Source: Candidatus Methylumidiphilus alinenensis
Lineage (GTDB): Bacteria; Pseudomonadota; Gammaproteobacteria; Methylococcales; Methylococcaceae
Length of the DNA: 34,305 nt
Direction: 5' to 3'
NCBI GenBank assembly: GCA_003242955.1
Contig: QJPH01000294.1
Span: 1 to 34,305 of the forward strand
Shown here: positions 22,988-32,398 of the stretch, piece by piece
Layout: each line of letters starts with the position of its first letter
Numbering within the stretch: position 1 is the stretch's first letter
The notes under the pieces: generated by a model
Database searches by the model: none
What the model saw: the letters and a program-made list of their open reading frames with translations, nothing else
Told to the model about the DNA's origin: nothing
Position numbers and translations under genes: made by a program

Positions 22988-23260
22988 CTATTTTAACGCA
23001 TCCTTTAACGCTTTGCCAGCTTTAAATGAAGGAATTTTGGCCGCCTTAATGGTTATTGGCTCACCAGTCTGTGGGTTGCGTCCCTGCCGTTCGGCCCTTT
23101 CTTTCACGCCAAAGCTTCCAAAACCCACCAAAGAGACCGTATCATCATTTTTCAATGCATCAGTAATGGCCTCAAGGACAGCATCCAATGCCCGCCCCGC
23201 ATCGGATTTTGTCAGGTCGGCTGTTTCTGCAATGGCTTCAATAAGTTCCGATTTGTTCAT
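22988..23260 (-). CDS. hupB: DNA-binding protein HU-beta
   Basis: A 90-residue HU/IHF-family nucleoid protein that bends and compacts [24 protein letters not shown] is the typical start, [18 protein letters not shown] covers the DNA-gripping arm region with its conserved Arg and Asn-Pro, and [14 protein letters not shown] is the usual end. The ATG at 23260 is preferred over the GTG at 23269 because it matches family N-termini and has AGGTGGAG just upstream. It lies after lon, as in other gammaproteobacteria. Confidence 0.97.
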   Translation of the reverse strand: MNKSELIEAIAETADLTKSDAGRALDAVLEAITDALKNDDTVSLVGFGSFGVKERAERQGRNPQTGEPITIKAAKIPSFKAGKALKDALK

Positions 23261-23387
23261 ACACTCCACCTGTCTATCATTGTTAAATATTTTTTTTTTA
23301 CTTTGTTACCGCACAGACTTCTTTTCTACACTGGACCTCTAGTGCGCAGGCCACAAAGCAGTAGTGTAAAGCCACTGTCAATGATGA

Positions 23388-25814
23388 TCAATGGGCTGTT
23401 ATTGCATTGACTGCCGTTTGTTTAGCCGTGCAATCCGAGTCAACCACCACCGGAGGCTTCGCAAGAGGTTCTGGCATCCTTTGCAGTGCCAAAGCCAATA
23501 CCTCGTCAATCCAGCGAACACTGATGACTTTTAAATCTTGCTTGATGTTGTCTGGGATTTCGGTCAAATCCTTTTCGTTCTCCTTAGGGATTATCACGGT
23601 GTCAATGCCTCCACGGTGTGCTGCAAGCAGCTTTTCCTTCAGCCCACCTATGGGCAGCACCTCACCGCGCAAAGTTATTTCTCCTGTCATGGCAACATTG
23701 GATCGAACGGGAATCTTGGTTAGCGCTGAAACCAACGAAGTACACATTCCTATGCCCGCGCTAGGGCCGTCTTTCGGTGTGGCACCCTCCGGCACATGGA
23801 TATGGACATCGTTCTTCTGGTAGAACGCTGGATCAATGCCAAGTACATCCGAACGGCTTCGAACCACCGTCATCGCGGTATGGATTGACTCCTGCATGAC
23901 TTCGCCGAGTTTGCCGGTGTAGGTCTGCTTGCCTGTTCCGGTCATGACAGCCGCTTCAATGGTGAGCAATTCCCCACCCACTTCAGTCCAAGCCAAACCT
24001 GTCACTTGCCCGACCTCGTCATTGTCTTCCGCCCTTCCATAACGGAACCGTTGCACTCCTAGGTATTGGTCGAGATTGTCCTCGGTGATTGTCACCAGAT
24101 CGTCGGATGGTTTAAGAACCAAAGCTTTGACAACCTTGCGGCATATCTTGGCGATATCGCGTTCCAAGTTTCGCACACCCGCTTCCCTTGTATAATACCG
24201 AATGATTCCTCTTACAGCCGATTCGCAAATCTCTATTTCAGCCGCCTTCAATCCATTGTTTTTGATTTGCTTGGGTATAAGATAACGCAAAGCAATATTG
24301 ATTTTTTCGATTTCAGTGTAACCGGCGATGCGTATCACCTCCATTCGATCTAATAGCGGGGCCGGTATGTTCATTGTATTGGCCGTGGCAATGAACATCA
24401 CTTCCGACAAATCGAAATCCACCTCCAAGTAGTGGTCGTTGAAAGTGTGGTTTTGCTCAGGGTCCAATACTTCAAGTAAAGCCGAGGCAGGGTCTCCGCG
24501 AAAATCCTGCGCCATTTTGTCGATCTCGTCCAGCATAAACATCGGGTTGCGGGATTTTACCTTAGACAGGTTTTGCAAAATCTTGCCAGGCAAAGACCCG
24601 ATGTAGGTGCGCCTATGCCCCCTGATTTCTGCTTCATCACGGACACCCCCTAAAGCCATGCGGACATATTTGCGGTTGGTGGCTCTGGCGATGGACTGGC
24701 CAAGCGAGGTTTTTCCTACGCCGGGTGGTCCTACTAGGCAGAGTATGGGGCCTTTCAATTTATTGACACGGTTTTGCACCGCCAAATATTCAAGTATGCG
24801 TTCCTTTACTTTTTCTAGTCCGTAGTGGTCCTTTTCTAGCACATCCTCGGCTTTGTTCAAATCCAAGCTTACCTTGGTGCGTTTCTTCCATGGAACACCA
24901 ACCATCCAGTCGATATAATTGCGTACCACTGTAGCCTCAGCCGACATTGGCGACATCAGTTTCAGTTTGTTCAACTCGGCATCGGCTTTGGTTCGGGCTG
25001 CATCGGGCATGCCGGCCTTTTCTATTTTGCGCGCAAGTTCCTCAATTTCATTGGGTACGTCTTCCATTTCCCCAAGTTCTTTTTGGATTGCTTTCATCTG
25101 TTCGTTGAGGTAATACTCCCGCTGGTTCTTTTCCATCTGCTGTTTTACGCGGCCCCTGATACGTTTCTCCATCTCTAACATATCGACCTCGTTTTCCATC
25201 AGGGTCATGAGTTTTTCCAAGCGTCCGGCAATGTCGTCCATTTCCAAAGTCGCTTGTTTATCTTCGATCTTGATGGTCATATGGGCCGCTATGGTGTCGG
25301 CCAGACGGCTAGGATCGTCAATGCCGGACAGGGAGTTTAGAACCTCCGGCGGGATGCGCTTATTCAACTTCACATACTGGTCGAAAGTATTGATCGCTGT
25401 CCGCGACAAAACTTCAATTTCTTGATCGTTCAAATCCAAACGGTCATGCAGTGGAGTCACTATGGCAACATAATGCTTTCCAACAATGCGGTATTTTTCA
25501 ACCTTGCAACGCTGGTTGCCTTCAACTAACACTTTAACCGTGCCATCAGGCAATTTCAAAAGTTGCAGAATGTTCGACAGGGTCCCTACATCATATAAGT
25601 CAGGAAAGCCAGGGTCGTCGTTTTCGGCATCCTTTTGTGCCACCAACATGATCTGTTTATTTTCCCGCATGGCGCTTTCCAAAGCCTGGATCGACTTGTC
25701 CCTCCCAACAAACAGTGGTATCACCATGTGTGGATAGACAACCACGTCGCGCAAAGGCAACACGGGGACCATTTTGTCCACATAACTATCATTTTCAGGC
25801 AATTTTTTTTCCAT
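23388..25814 (-). CDS. lon: ATP-dependent serine protease Lon
   Basis: An 808-residue hexameric protease that degrades misfolded and short-lived regulatory proteins. The N-domain begins with VPVLPLRDVVVYPHMVIPLF, a coiled-coil middle region follows, the AAA+ module has GPPGVGKTS and FMLDEIDKM, and the protease domain has the catalytic Ser in PKDGPSAGIGM with the Lys downstream. I chose the ATG at 25814 because AAAGG lies 8 bp before it; the frame extends to a TTG at 25856 with no ribosome-binding site. The 146-bp gap to clpX contains two hairpins, so lon may have its own promoter or read-through control. Confidence 0.96.
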   Translation of the reverse strand: MEKKLPENDSYVDKMVPVLPLRDVVVYPHMVIPLFVGRDKSIQALESAMRENKQIMLVAQKDAENDDPGFPDLYDVGTLSNILQLLKLPDGTVKVLVEGNQRCKVEKYRIVGKHYVAIVTPLHDRLDLNDQEIEVLSRTAINTFDQYVKLNKRIPPEVLNSLSGIDDPSRLADTIAAHMTIKIEDKQATLEMDDIAGRLEKLMTLMENEVDMLEMEKRIRGRVKQQMEKNQREYYLNEQMKAIQKELGEMEDVPNEIEELARKIEKAGMPDAARTKADAELNKLKLMSPMSAEATVVRNYIDWMVGVPWKKRTKVSLDLNKAEDVLEKDHYGLEKVKERILEYLAVQNRVNKLKGPILCLVGPPGVGKTSLGQSIARATNRKYVRMALGGVRDEAEIRGHRRTYIGSLPGKILQNLSKVKSRNPMFMLDEIDKMAQDFRGDPASALLEVLDPEQNHTFNDHYLEVDFDLSEVMFIATANTMNIPAPLLDRMEVIRIAGYTEIEKINIALRYLIPKQIKNNGLKAAEIEICESAVRGIIRYYTREAGVRNLERDIAKICRKVVKALVLKPSDDLVTITEDNLDQYLGVQRFRYGRAEDNDEVGQVTGLAWTEVGGELLTIEAAVMTGTGKQTYTGKLGEVMQESIHTAMTVVRSRSDVLGIDPAFYQKNDVHIHVPEGATPKDGPSAGIGMCTSLVSALTKIPVRSNVAMTGEITLRGEVLPIGGLKEKLLAAHRGGIDTVIIPKENEKDLTEIPDNIKQDLKVISVRWIDEVLALALQRMPEPLAKPPVVVDSDCTAKQTAVNAITAH

Positions 25815-25864
25815 CGGGGAAACCTTTGAAGTAACTAGGAGGCGAACGTGGATCAATGCGGCTT

Positions 25865-25921
25865 TGGCCTTGATTTTGAAAAAAGGCCAAGCCGATAATA
25901 CCTCATGTTAAGCCATGAGGG
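25865..25921 (-). promoter_or_regulatory. Two hairpins in the clpX-lon gap
   Basis: On the minus strand, CCTCATG/CATGAGG (25902-25920 region) is followed by TTGGCCTT/AAGGCCAA (25865-25872 with 25884-25891). Neither has a clean T run directly after it. They could weaken read-through from clpX, act as a leader structure for lon, or protect the processed mRNA. Confidence 0.4.
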
Positions 25922-25960
25922 ACGTTTGATGCATGAAAAATTGCAAATACTTTACGGGGG

Positions 25961-27235
25961 TTATTCTGCCGTGGCAAACTGCTTTTCTTCGCTTTTGTAG
26001 ATCAAGTAGGGCTGGTTCTCACCTTTAACTACCTTTTCATCAATGACCACCTTGGAAATATGGTCTGTTGAAGGCAGTTCATACATAGTGTCAAGCAGAA
26101 TGTGTTCAAGTATGGTGCGAAGCCCCCTTGCTCCTGTCTTTCTTTCCATTGCACGTATGGCTATTATTTTGAGGGCATCCTCGCGGATTTCAAGGTCGCA
26201 ACCCTCCATCTCAAACAATTTTTTGTATTGTTTGACCAATGCGTTCTTAGGCTCGGTCAAAATTTTCACCAACGCATCCTGATCCAGCTCCTCCAAAGTG
26301 GCAACGACAGGGAGGCGTCCTACGAACTCTGGAATCAATCCGTAACGGATAAGATCCTCCGCCTCCACGTCCGCTAGAACTTGGCCTACATTCCGGCGTT
26401 GGTCTTTGCTCTTGACCTCGGCTGAAAAACCAATGCCTCCCTTCTCGGAGCGGGCGCTAATGATCTTGTCCAGTCCAGCGAATGCCCCGCCGCAAATGAA
26501 TAAAATATTGGCCGTGTTGACTTGCAGGAATTCCTGCTGGGGATGCTTGCGACCGCCTTGCGGCGGGACCGAGGCGACGGTTCCCTCAATCAGTTTTAAT
26601 AGTGCCTGCTGCACCCCTTCGCCCGAAACATCGCGGGTGATGGACGGATTGTCCGACTTGCGCGAGATTTTATCGATCTCGTCAATATAAACAATACCTG
26701 ATTCGGCTTTTGCCACATCATAATCACATTTCTGGAGTATTTTCTGGATAATGTTCTCCACATCCTCGCCCACATATCCCGCCTCGGTCAACGTAGTGGC
26801 ATCGGCGATGGTGAAAGGCACATCCAGAAGCCGCGCCAGAGTTTCCGCCAACAAGGTTTTGCCTGAACCGGTTGGCCCTATCAATAGAATATTGCTCTTT
26901 GCCAGCTCGACCTCATGCTTCCTGCCTTGGGTGCGCAGCCTTTTATAGTGGTTGTAAACAGCCACGGCCAAGATACGCTTGGCCTTTTCCTGGCCAATGA
27001 CATATTCGTCCAAGACGGTTTTAATCTCCTTTGGCTTAGGCAATTGGTCAGAATTTCCGGTGACGTTTTCCTGCAACTCCTCGCGAATAATGTCGTTGCA
27101 TAGTTCCACACATTCGTCACACACGAAAACAGCCGGACCGGCAATAAGTTTTCGGACCTCATGCTGGCTTTTCCCGCAAAAAGAACAGTACAGAAGCTTT
27201 CCGCTCCCTTCCTTGCCGATTTTATCGTCACTCAT
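25961..27235 (-). CDS. clpX: ATP-dependent Clp protease unfoldase subunit ClpX
   Basis: A 424-residue AAA+ unfoldase that feeds substrates to ClpP. The N-terminal zinc domain has [13 protein letters not shown] with the second pair in VCDECVELC. The AAA+ core has GPTGSGKT, the GYVG pore loop, VYIDEIDKI and the GRKH loop. The ClpP-docking IGF tripeptide is present in GGIGFSAE, so it can bind ClpP. A strong AGGGGG lies before the ATG. It lies 120 bp after clpP in the usual clpP-clpX-lon order. Confidence 0.97.
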   Translation of the reverse strand: MSDDKIGKEGSGKLLYCSFCGKSQHEVRKLIAGPAVFVCDECVELCNDIIREELQENVTGNSDQLPKPKEIKTVLDEYVIGQEKAKRILAVAVYNHYKRLRTQGRKHEVELAKSNILLIGPTGSGKTLLAETLARLLDVPFTIADATTLTEAGYVGEDVENIIQKILQKCDYDVAKAESGIVYIDEIDKISRKSDNPSITRDVSGEGVQQALLKLIEGTVASVPPQGGRKHPQQEFLQVNTANILFICGGAFAGLDKIISARSEKGGIGFSAEVKSKDQRRNVGQVLADVEAEDLIRYGLIPEFVGRLPVVATLEELDQDALVKILTEPKNALVKQYKKLFEMEGCDLEIREDALKIIAIRAMERKTGARGLRTILEHILLDTMYELPSTDHISKVVIDEKVVKGENQPYLIYKSEEKQFATAE

Positions 27236-27355
27236 CGAAACCCCCTAAACTAAATCATATGTCCGACAATGTTATCGAGCTATTAATCCAATACATTGCA
27301 ATTGCCATTGCACGATCGACAACAAAAAAGCACTAAGGCAATGCCATTGGGTTAA

Positions 27356-27982
27356 TTAACCAGAGGGTGGTGGTTGACGGCTGGTAAGAACCTTGTCTAT
27401 AAGCCCATATTGGACGGCATCATCACCGCTCATAAAGTTATCACGGTCAGTGTCGATTTGAATCTTTTCCAATGGTTGGCCACAGTGCTTGGCTAAAATC
27501 TTGTTCAGGCGATCACGCACTGCGAGTATCTCCCTCGCATGAATATCAATGTCACTGGCCTGCCCTTGGAAGCCACCCAAGGGTTGGTGGATCATCACCC
27601 TAGAATGAGGGAGGCTGTAGCGTTTGCCTGCCGCCCCTCCAGCCAGCAAAAGCGCACCCATGCTTGCCGCCTGACCGATGCACAAGGTGCTGACATCAGG
27701 TTTGATAAACTGCATTGTGTCGTAGATGGCAAGCCCCGCCGTCACCAAGCCGCCGGGTGAATTGATGTAAAGGTGGATATCTTTGTCTGGATTTTCCGAT
27801 TCAAGGAACAACATCTGGGCAACGACCAGATTTGCCATATAGTCCTCGACCGGGCCGACCAGAAAAATGACTCGCTCTTTTAAAAGACGCGAATAAATAT
27901 CAAATGCCCGTTCGCCCCGTGCGGACTGTTCAATGACAATGGGGACTAGCCCGCCCGCCGCATGGATTTCGTTTTGTTTCAT
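27356..27982 (-). CDS. clpP: ATP-dependent Clp protease proteolytic subunit ClpP
   Basis: A 208-residue serine peptidase that assembles into the 14-mer degradation chamber. Catalytic Ser lies in [11 protein letters not shown], His in VMIHQPLGG, and Asp in the following DTDRDNFM segment. The N-terminal [21 protein letters not shown] is standard and length is normal. It starts 31 bp after the trigger factor stop, so tig and clpP are probably cotranscribed. Confidence 0.97.
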   Translation of the reverse strand: MKQNEIHAAGGLVPIVIEQSARGERAFDIYSRLLKERVIFLVGPVEDYMANLVVAQMLFLESENPDKDIHLYINSPGGLVTAGLAIYDTMQFIKPDVSTLCIGQAASMGALLLAGGAAGKRYSLPHSRVMIHQPLGGFQGQASDIDIHAREILAVRDRLNKILAKHCGQPLEKIQIDTDRDNFMSGDDAVQYGLIDKVLTSRQPPPSG

Positions 27983-28013
27983 ATGTTATTGCCTATAGGG
28001 TATTTATTCAACG

Positions 28014-29126
28014 TCATCCTTGGACGGTCTGTGAAAGGGGTGTCATCAATTCCTTGAAACCGATTTGTTTTTCACTGACGTTAGCATTTGCGAGGATGAG
28101 ATCGACAACTTGGTCTTCAATGACTAAGTTCCGCACTTGATCCAATTGGTTTCGATTGGAATAATACCAGTTCACCACCTCCTCGGGTTTTTCATAACTC
28201 AAGGCAAATTCTTCAATGGTTTGGCGTACCCTCTCATTATCCACTGTCACTTTTTTAGTTTCTACGATCCGGCTAATCAGCAATCCAAGTGCAACGCGAC
28301 GGAGGGCCAAAGAATGAAGCTGTTCCTTGGCAACCGCTTCGTCGAAGGGCTGTCTACGGTTGGCAAAATCGACCTTAGTGGCATTGATCAGGCTTTTCAA
28401 TTCTTCATTGACCAAAGACGCGGGCAAGCTTAAAGCTTCGTTTCTCTGAAGCAACTCCTGCATGACCGAGTCTTTAGTTTTTGCATTTAACGCCCGTTGC
28501 ATTTCCCTTTCCATGCTGGATTTTATTTCTGTGCGGAAAACGTCCACATCGCCGTTTTCGATTCCGTATTTTTGCACAAATTCTGCGTCCAATTCAGGTA
28601 ATGTCACTTCTTCTGTAGGGTTTTCCGGGGGCGTGACCGAATCACCTTGCGCCGCTTGGTTTTCGGATGGTTGGACGATCCGGTGTTGTTCGCGGAGTCG
28701 GAGTAACATATTATCCAAATCATCGTCTTTAACTTCGGAAACGAAACGGTCAACTTCCATCATCTCAATGGGGAAGAGGACAAACTCTGGCATGATCTCG
28801 AAGTCAGCCACATATTTCAAACCCTCACCTTCGGCAGTCAATTCGGGAGTGATTAACGGACCCGATGCGGGCCTTAGCTTTTCTTCGCGGAGTGCTTCAT
28901 TAAAGCTAGACTGGATCAATGCCGTGACAACCTCTTCCCTAACCCCCTTGCCATATCTCTTTTGAATCAAGCTTTGCGGCACCTTTCCTGGCCTAAATCC
29001 ATCAATTTTGACGTTTCCAGCCATGGATTTGAGACGCTCTCTAACTTGTTCCTGGATTTTTTCCTCTGGAACATGCACGGTCATCTTTCTGCTTAATTCA
29101 GAAGTTGTTTCGACGGAAACTTGCAT
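28014..29126 (-). CDS. tig: Trigger factor lacking the FKBP-type PPIase domain
   Basis: A 370-residue ribosome-associated chaperone; E. coli trigger factor has 432. The N-terminal ribosome-binding domain is intact with the signature GFRPGKVP at 43-50, the same position as in E. coli. The C-terminal chaperone arms are also present, from LPELDAEFVQKYGIENGDV (176-194) to the end. The whole FKBP-type prolyl isomerase domain that normally sits between them (about residues 150-246 in E. coli) is missing. In its place is a short acidic/proline linker, about residues 152-174, including QAAQGDSVTPPENPTEE. The frame is open throughout. The ATG at 29126 is chosen since GAGG lies 9 bp upstream and the family start follows; the frame runs to 29141. 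It precedes clpP as usual. Confidence 0.95.
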   Translation of the reverse strand: MQVSVETTSELSRKMTVHVPEEKIQEQVRERLKSMAGNVKIDGFRPGKVPQSLIQKRYGKGVREEVVTALIQSSFNEALREEKLRPASGPLITPELTAEGEGLKYVADFEIMPEFVLFPIEMMEVDRFVSEVKDDDLDNMLLRLREQHRIVQPSENQAAQGDSVTPPENPTEEVTLPELDAEFVQKYGIENGDVDVFRTEIKSSMEREMQRALNAKTKDSVMQELLQRNEALSLPASLVNEELKSLINATKVDFANRRQPFDEAVAKEQLHSLALRRVALGLLISRIVETKKVTVDNERVRQTIEEFALSYEKPEEVVNWYYSNRNQLDQVRNLVIEDQVVDLILANANVSEKQIGFKELMTPLSQTVQG

Positions 29127-29262
29127 CAATATAGTCCTCAAACTGAAATTTTTGGAGAAAATCTCACAATGGCGGGCGCACTCGACACCCCTATCCCGTC
29201 CCGAAGCTGGATTGCCAGTTGGGGAAAGCGGGGCAGGGCAGGGTCAAGGCGCGTTTTATTTA

Positions 29263-29347
<85 letters not shown>

Positions 29348-29364
29348 TTGTGGAATGATGTTGG

Positions 29365-29394
29365 ATTATACTCTAGTTTGTTGGCGTTTGACGA
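29365..29394 (-). promoter_or_regulatory. Promoter of tRNA-Leu
   Basis: On the minus strand a perfect -10 TATAAT (29365-29370) lies 17 bp before the mature 5' end, with a -35-like TCGTCA about 18 bp further upstream. Confidence 0.6.
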
Positions 29395-29548
29395 TGTAAA
29401 ACGCTCCTGGTGGAGTTTCAAGAAATGGTTGGGCCTGTGTGCGGCCTTATTTAAGTTGACTACACCTTAACACATCAGAATATTATAAGACGCTGCGAAA
29501 GTAAAGCTGCTGCGACATAAAATATTGCTTCGTTGTGACGTGTTGATT

Positions 29549-29641
29549 TGGCGGAGAGGGCGGGATTCGAACCCGCGTGGGGCGGTAAAGCCCCCATCCG
29601 ATTTCGAGTCGGCGCCGTTATGGCCACTTCGGTACCTCTCC
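29549..29641 (-). tRNA. tRNA-Ser (anticodon CGA)
   Basis: A 93-nt class II tRNA on the minus strand: GGAGAGG/CCTCTCC acceptor stem, anticodon loop CTCGAAA with CGA, a long variable arm, GTTCGAATC T loop and encoded CCA. It reads UCG codons. The 201 bp between it and tRNA-Leu contain no gene. Confidence 0.95.
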
Positions 29642-29658
29642 CTTTGGGCTAGACTTAC

Positions 29659-29664
29659 ATTATA
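29659..29664 (-). promoter_or_regulatory. -10 box of the tRNA-Ser promoter
   Basis: A perfect TATAAT on the minus strand, 17 bp before the mature tRNA 5' end. The -35 region is weak. Confidence 0.55.
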
Positions 29665-29705
29665 CACAAGTTCGCCGCAAGATATTGAATGCAAGCCCTG
29701 TATAA

Positions 29706-30104
29706 TCACTTCTTTGAGCAAACTTCCTCTGCCTGCCCTGCCTTGATCATCAGTGACATGGGGTATTCGTTTTGTTGGACAAATTTCCTTGCCTCTTGTT
29801 TGGTCAGCCGTTTGGATTCTTCTTGGGCGATGCAATTGCAGAGTTTGGACAGTGCTTCATCTGCCACGCCAGAATTTCCGCTGGTTGGATGCTCCTTCTT
29901 TCTTAAGGCAAGTTCCTGATTGACACACATGTCCACATATTTGGACTCAAAAGCCTTATGGTCCAGATTATCAGAAGGTCTAGCCTGCACGGCGGGTTGC
30001 ACTGGCTTGTCGCTCGCCTTCCCCGAGTCGCTATTTCCACAACCGGAAAGTGCTAGAAGGGCAGAGACGAGCAGCAAAGGGAATACACATTTCAAGTTCT
30101 TCAT
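29706..30104 (-). CDS. Small lipoprotein of unknown function
   Basis: A 132-residue protein with a lipoprotein signal: MKNLKCVFPLLLVSALLALSGC, where the lipobox LSGC puts the lipidated Cys at residue 22. After a Ser/Pro/Gln-rich linker, the mature domain has three further Cys (DMCVNQ, KLCNCIAQ, EVCSKK). They resemble a small helical domain stabilised by disulfides. The longer frame up to 30188 adds 28 residues that are unlikely to be translated. No recognised domain. The gene diverges from the Nudix-mnmA unit; function unknown. Confidence 0.75.
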   Translation of the reverse strand: MKNLKCVFPLLLVSALLALSGCGNSDSGKASDKPVQPAVQARPSDNLDHKAFESKYVDMCVNQELALRKKEHPTSGNSGVADEALSKLCNCIAQEESKRLTKQEARKFVQQNEYPMSLMIKAGQAEEVCSKK

Positions 30105-30209
30105 GTCTATGGTCTGTCGTGATAGGGAATTTTTTGTGGGTCTTGGTGTTGGCAGGTTAAAATACCGCCATGCAGTCAATCTTGTCAACCATAAACCAAA
30201 TCATTGCCC

Positions 30210-30698
30210 ATGTGTAAACTAACCAACACCGGCCAAGCTTTTCCCCGACCCAGAGTGACGGTTGCCAGCGTAGTCGAAAGGGATGGTCGTTTTCTGGTGG
30301 TCGAAGAGTGTACCGAAGGCGGCGAGGTGGTCATCAACCAACCGGCGGGCCATGTCGAACAGGGCGAAACTTTATTAGAGGCTGCGGTGCGTGAAACCTT
30401 TGAGGAAACCGCATGGCAATTTACCCCCGAATTTCTCATCGGCGTTTACCTTTGGGCGCACCCCAGTGGCAGCAGCTATTTACGTGTCTGTCTTGCGGGG
30501 AGTGTTAGCGAGTATCAGGCTGATAGTCCTTTGGATGAAGGCATTCTAGGTACGCACTGGTTTACCCGTGGGGAATTGCAAGCTCAAAATGAACGCTTGC
30601 GCAGCCCCTTGGTTTTGGCTGTCATCGACGATTATCTGGCCGGCGAACGCTACCCGCTCAGTGTGCTGAAATCGTTTCTTTGCTCTTCAAGCCGATGA
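30210..30698 (+). CDS. nudJ: Nudix hydrolase, NudJ-type
   Basis: A 162-residue Nudix enzyme from the ATG at 30210 (a TTG at 30204 would add two residues). The Nudix box is [20 protein letters not shown] plus TAW, keeping the catalytic REUxEE glutamates but with Ala in place of the usual last Gly. In E. coli the homologue NudJ (YmfB) lies just before mnmA and hydrolyses thiamine pyrophosphate precursors and nucleoside diphosphates or triphosphates. Here too it precedes mnmA and overlaps it (ATGA). The substrate is inferred from position and similarity. Confidence 0.85.
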   Translation: MCKLTNTGQAFPRPRVTVASVVERDGRFLVVEECTEGGEVVINQPAGHVEQGETLLEAAVRETFEETAWQFTPEFLIGVYLWAHPSGSSYLRVCLAGSVSEYQADSPLDEGILGTHWFTRGELQAQNERLRSPLVLAVIDDYLAGERYPLSVLKSFLCSSSR

Positions 30699-31786
30699 GC
30701 CAGCGGGTCATCGTCGGCATGTCGGGTGGCGTGGATTCATCCGTCACGGCCTTGGTGTTGCTTGAGCAAGGCTATGAAGTATCCGGCCTATTCATGAAGA
30801 ACTGGGATGAGGACGACGGCACTGAATTTTGCACCGCCAAAGAGGATTTATCGGATGCTCAGGCGGTGTGCGACAGGTTGGGCATTCCTCTAAACACGGT
30901 CAATTTCTCCGCCGAGTATTGGGATCATGTTTTCGAGATTTTCTTGCGTGAGTACGCCGCCGGACGCACTCCAAACCCCGATATCCTCTGCAACAAGGAA
31001 ATCAAGTTCAAGGCTTTTTTAGACTATGCCCAAGACTTGGGGGGCGAGTTGATAGCCACCGGCCACTATGCCCGTGTCGATGAGTTAGGCGGACGTTACC
31101 GTTTATTGAAAGGGCTGGATGGCAACAAGGACCAAAGTTATTTCATCTATACCCTAGGCCAGCCGCAGTTGTCCCGCACCCTGTTTCCGATTGGGGGAAT
31201 GGAAAAGCCCAAGGTCCGTGAAATCGCGTCTAAGGCAGGTTTCGACAATGCCCGCAAACGCGACAGCACCGGAATTTGCTTTATCGGCGAACGCCGGTTT
31301 AAGGAATTCCTCCAACGCTATCTACCTGCACGTCCGGGGGAAATTCAAACCACCGAAGGTGAAATCGTCGGCAGCCATGAAGGATTGATGTATTACACCT
31401 TGGGTCAGCGGCGCGGTTTTGGCATCGGTGGCGTGAAAGGCGCAGATCAGGAGGCATGGTATGTCTTGCAAAAGGATTTGCTGCATAATGTCTTGATAGT
31501 CGGGCAGGGTCATGACCATCCTTGGCTATTCACAAATTCCCTCGAAGCCGGAACCTTGGATTGGTGCGACAATCATCCATTGCTGGAACCCTTGCGCTGC
31601 ACCGCCAAAACCCGCTACCGGCAACCCGACCAGGCTTGCCGGGTCGAGCCTTTGGATAATGACCGCTGTAAGGTCGTTTTCGACGAACCGCAACGGGCTG
31701 TGACACCAGGGCAGTCGGTGGTGTTTTATCAAGGTGAGGAATGTTTGGGGGGCGGGGTGATTGAGAGTACGATGTGGTCAAACTAA
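30695..31786 (+). CDS. mnmA: tRNA-specific 2-thiouridylase MnmA
   Basis: A 363-residue PP-loop enzyme that adds sulfur to C2 of wobble U34 in tRNA-Lys, tRNA-Glu and tRNA-Gln, using sulfur relayed through TusE. The N-terminal ATP-binding loop is [11 protein letters not shown]. The two catalytic cysteines lie in [12 protein letters not shown] and [12 protein letters not shown], and the central [12 protein letters not shown] is typical. The ATG at 30695 overlaps the Nudix stop; a TTG upstream at 30680 is not needed. Acts on the same nucleotide as MnmE, encoded elsewhere in this window. Confidence 0.97.
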   Translation: MSQRVIVGMSGGVDSSVTALVLLEQGYEVSGLFMKNWDEDDGTEFCTAKEDLSDAQAVCDRLGIPLNTVNFSAEYWDHVFEIFLREYAAGRTPNPDILCNKEIKFKAFLDYAQDLGGELIATGHYARVDELGGRYRLLKGLDGNKDQSYFIYTLGQPQLSRTLFPIGGMEKPKVREIASKAGFDNARKRDSTGICFIGERRFKEFLQRYLPARPGEIQTTEGEIVGSHEGLMYYTLGQRRGFGIGGVKGADQEAWYVLQKDLLHNVLIVGQGHDHPWLFTNSLEAGTLDWCDNHPLLEPLRCTAKTRYRQPDQACRVEPLDNDRCKVVFDEPQRAVTPGQSVVFYQGEECLGGGVIESTMWSN

Positions 31787-31801
31787 GTTTAGGGTGAGGT
31801 T

Positions 31802-32365
31802 ATGAGCGTTGCATTACGATTATATGAACAACTGACCGAAGCCGGGGAAGACAAAACCCGTGCTAAACTCATCGCCGAGGCTTTTGAACAGTTCGAGGAG
31901 CGTTATCCCAACCTCAAAGAGATAGCGACACAAGGCCATGTGCGCGAAAGCGAACTCCGCCTGCAAAAAGAGATCAAGGAAGTTGAGGGCCGTTTGCAAA
32001 AGGAAATCAGAGAAGTCGAGGGGCGTTTGCAAAAGGAAATTAGGGAAGTTGAGGGCCGTTTGCAAAAGGAAATCAAAGGGATTGATATTAAAATATTGGA
32101 GCTTGAAAGCCGCTTGCAAAAGGAAATCAGGGAGGTCGAGGGCCGACTGCTAAAGGAAATCAAAGGGATTGACATTAAAATATTGGAGCTTGAAGGCCGC
32201 TTGCAGAAGGAAATCAAAGAAGTGGAAATAAAATTACAACAAACCGAAGTCAGGCTTGTTTCTGCCATCCACCGGCAAACCTATTGGGTCATCGGTTCAG
32301 TGGGTACGGTGATTGGTTTCATTCGCTTATTGGATTGGTTGTTGGCAAATTTGTCGAAGTTTTGA
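31802..32365 (+). CDS. Repetitive coiled-coil protein with C-terminal membrane helix
   Basis: A 187-residue protein with three parts. Residues 1-50 form a helical region (AKLIAEAFEQFEERYPNLKE). Residues 54-151 are a highly regular coiled coil made of 11-residue units LQKEIKEVEGR, alternating in places with 18-residue units (LQKEIKGIDIKILELESR), that is 11 plus 7. A C-terminal membrane helix (about 162-182, YWVIGSVGTVIGFIRLLDWL) ends it. This resembles small bacterial coiled-coil membrane proteins of the DUF1640/Bdr kind. It starts 16 bp after mnmA and may share its transcript. The next gene also encodes a protein with a C-terminal-half membrane helix. Function unknown. Confidence 0.78.
   Translation: MSVALRLYEQLTEAGEDKTRAKLIAEAFEQFEERYPNLKEIATQGHVRESELRLQKEIKEVEGRLQKEIREVEGRLQKEIREVEGRLQKEIKGIDIKILELESRLQKEIREVEGRLLKEIKGIDIKILELEGRLQKEIKEVEIKLQQTEVRLVSAIHRQTYWVIGSVGTVIGFIRLLDWLLANLSKF
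31961..32233 (+). repeat. 33/54-bp coding tandem repeats
   Basis: Seven units in the order 33, 33, 33, 54, 33, 54, 33 bp encode the coiled coil. The DNA of neighbouring units is very similar (GAGGGCCGTTTGCAAAAGGA recurs with few changes), so copy number is likely to vary between strains. Confidence 0.85.
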
Positions 32366-32398
32366 GTAGGCAGCGCACTGACAACTTTCGGTGTTGAA

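Noticed and set aside
23261-23387. hupB promoter with a TTGACA -35
   Set aside because: A TTGACA is present near the lon stop, but no matching -10 occurs at a suitable distance.
28014-29126. Trigger factor considered as frameshifted
   Set aside because: The frame is continuous and both remaining domains are in the same frame; the central domain is missing from the DNA, not out of frame.
31961-32233. Direct repeats considered as a CRISPR array
   Set aside because: They have no spacers, are in frame, and encode a regular coiled coil.
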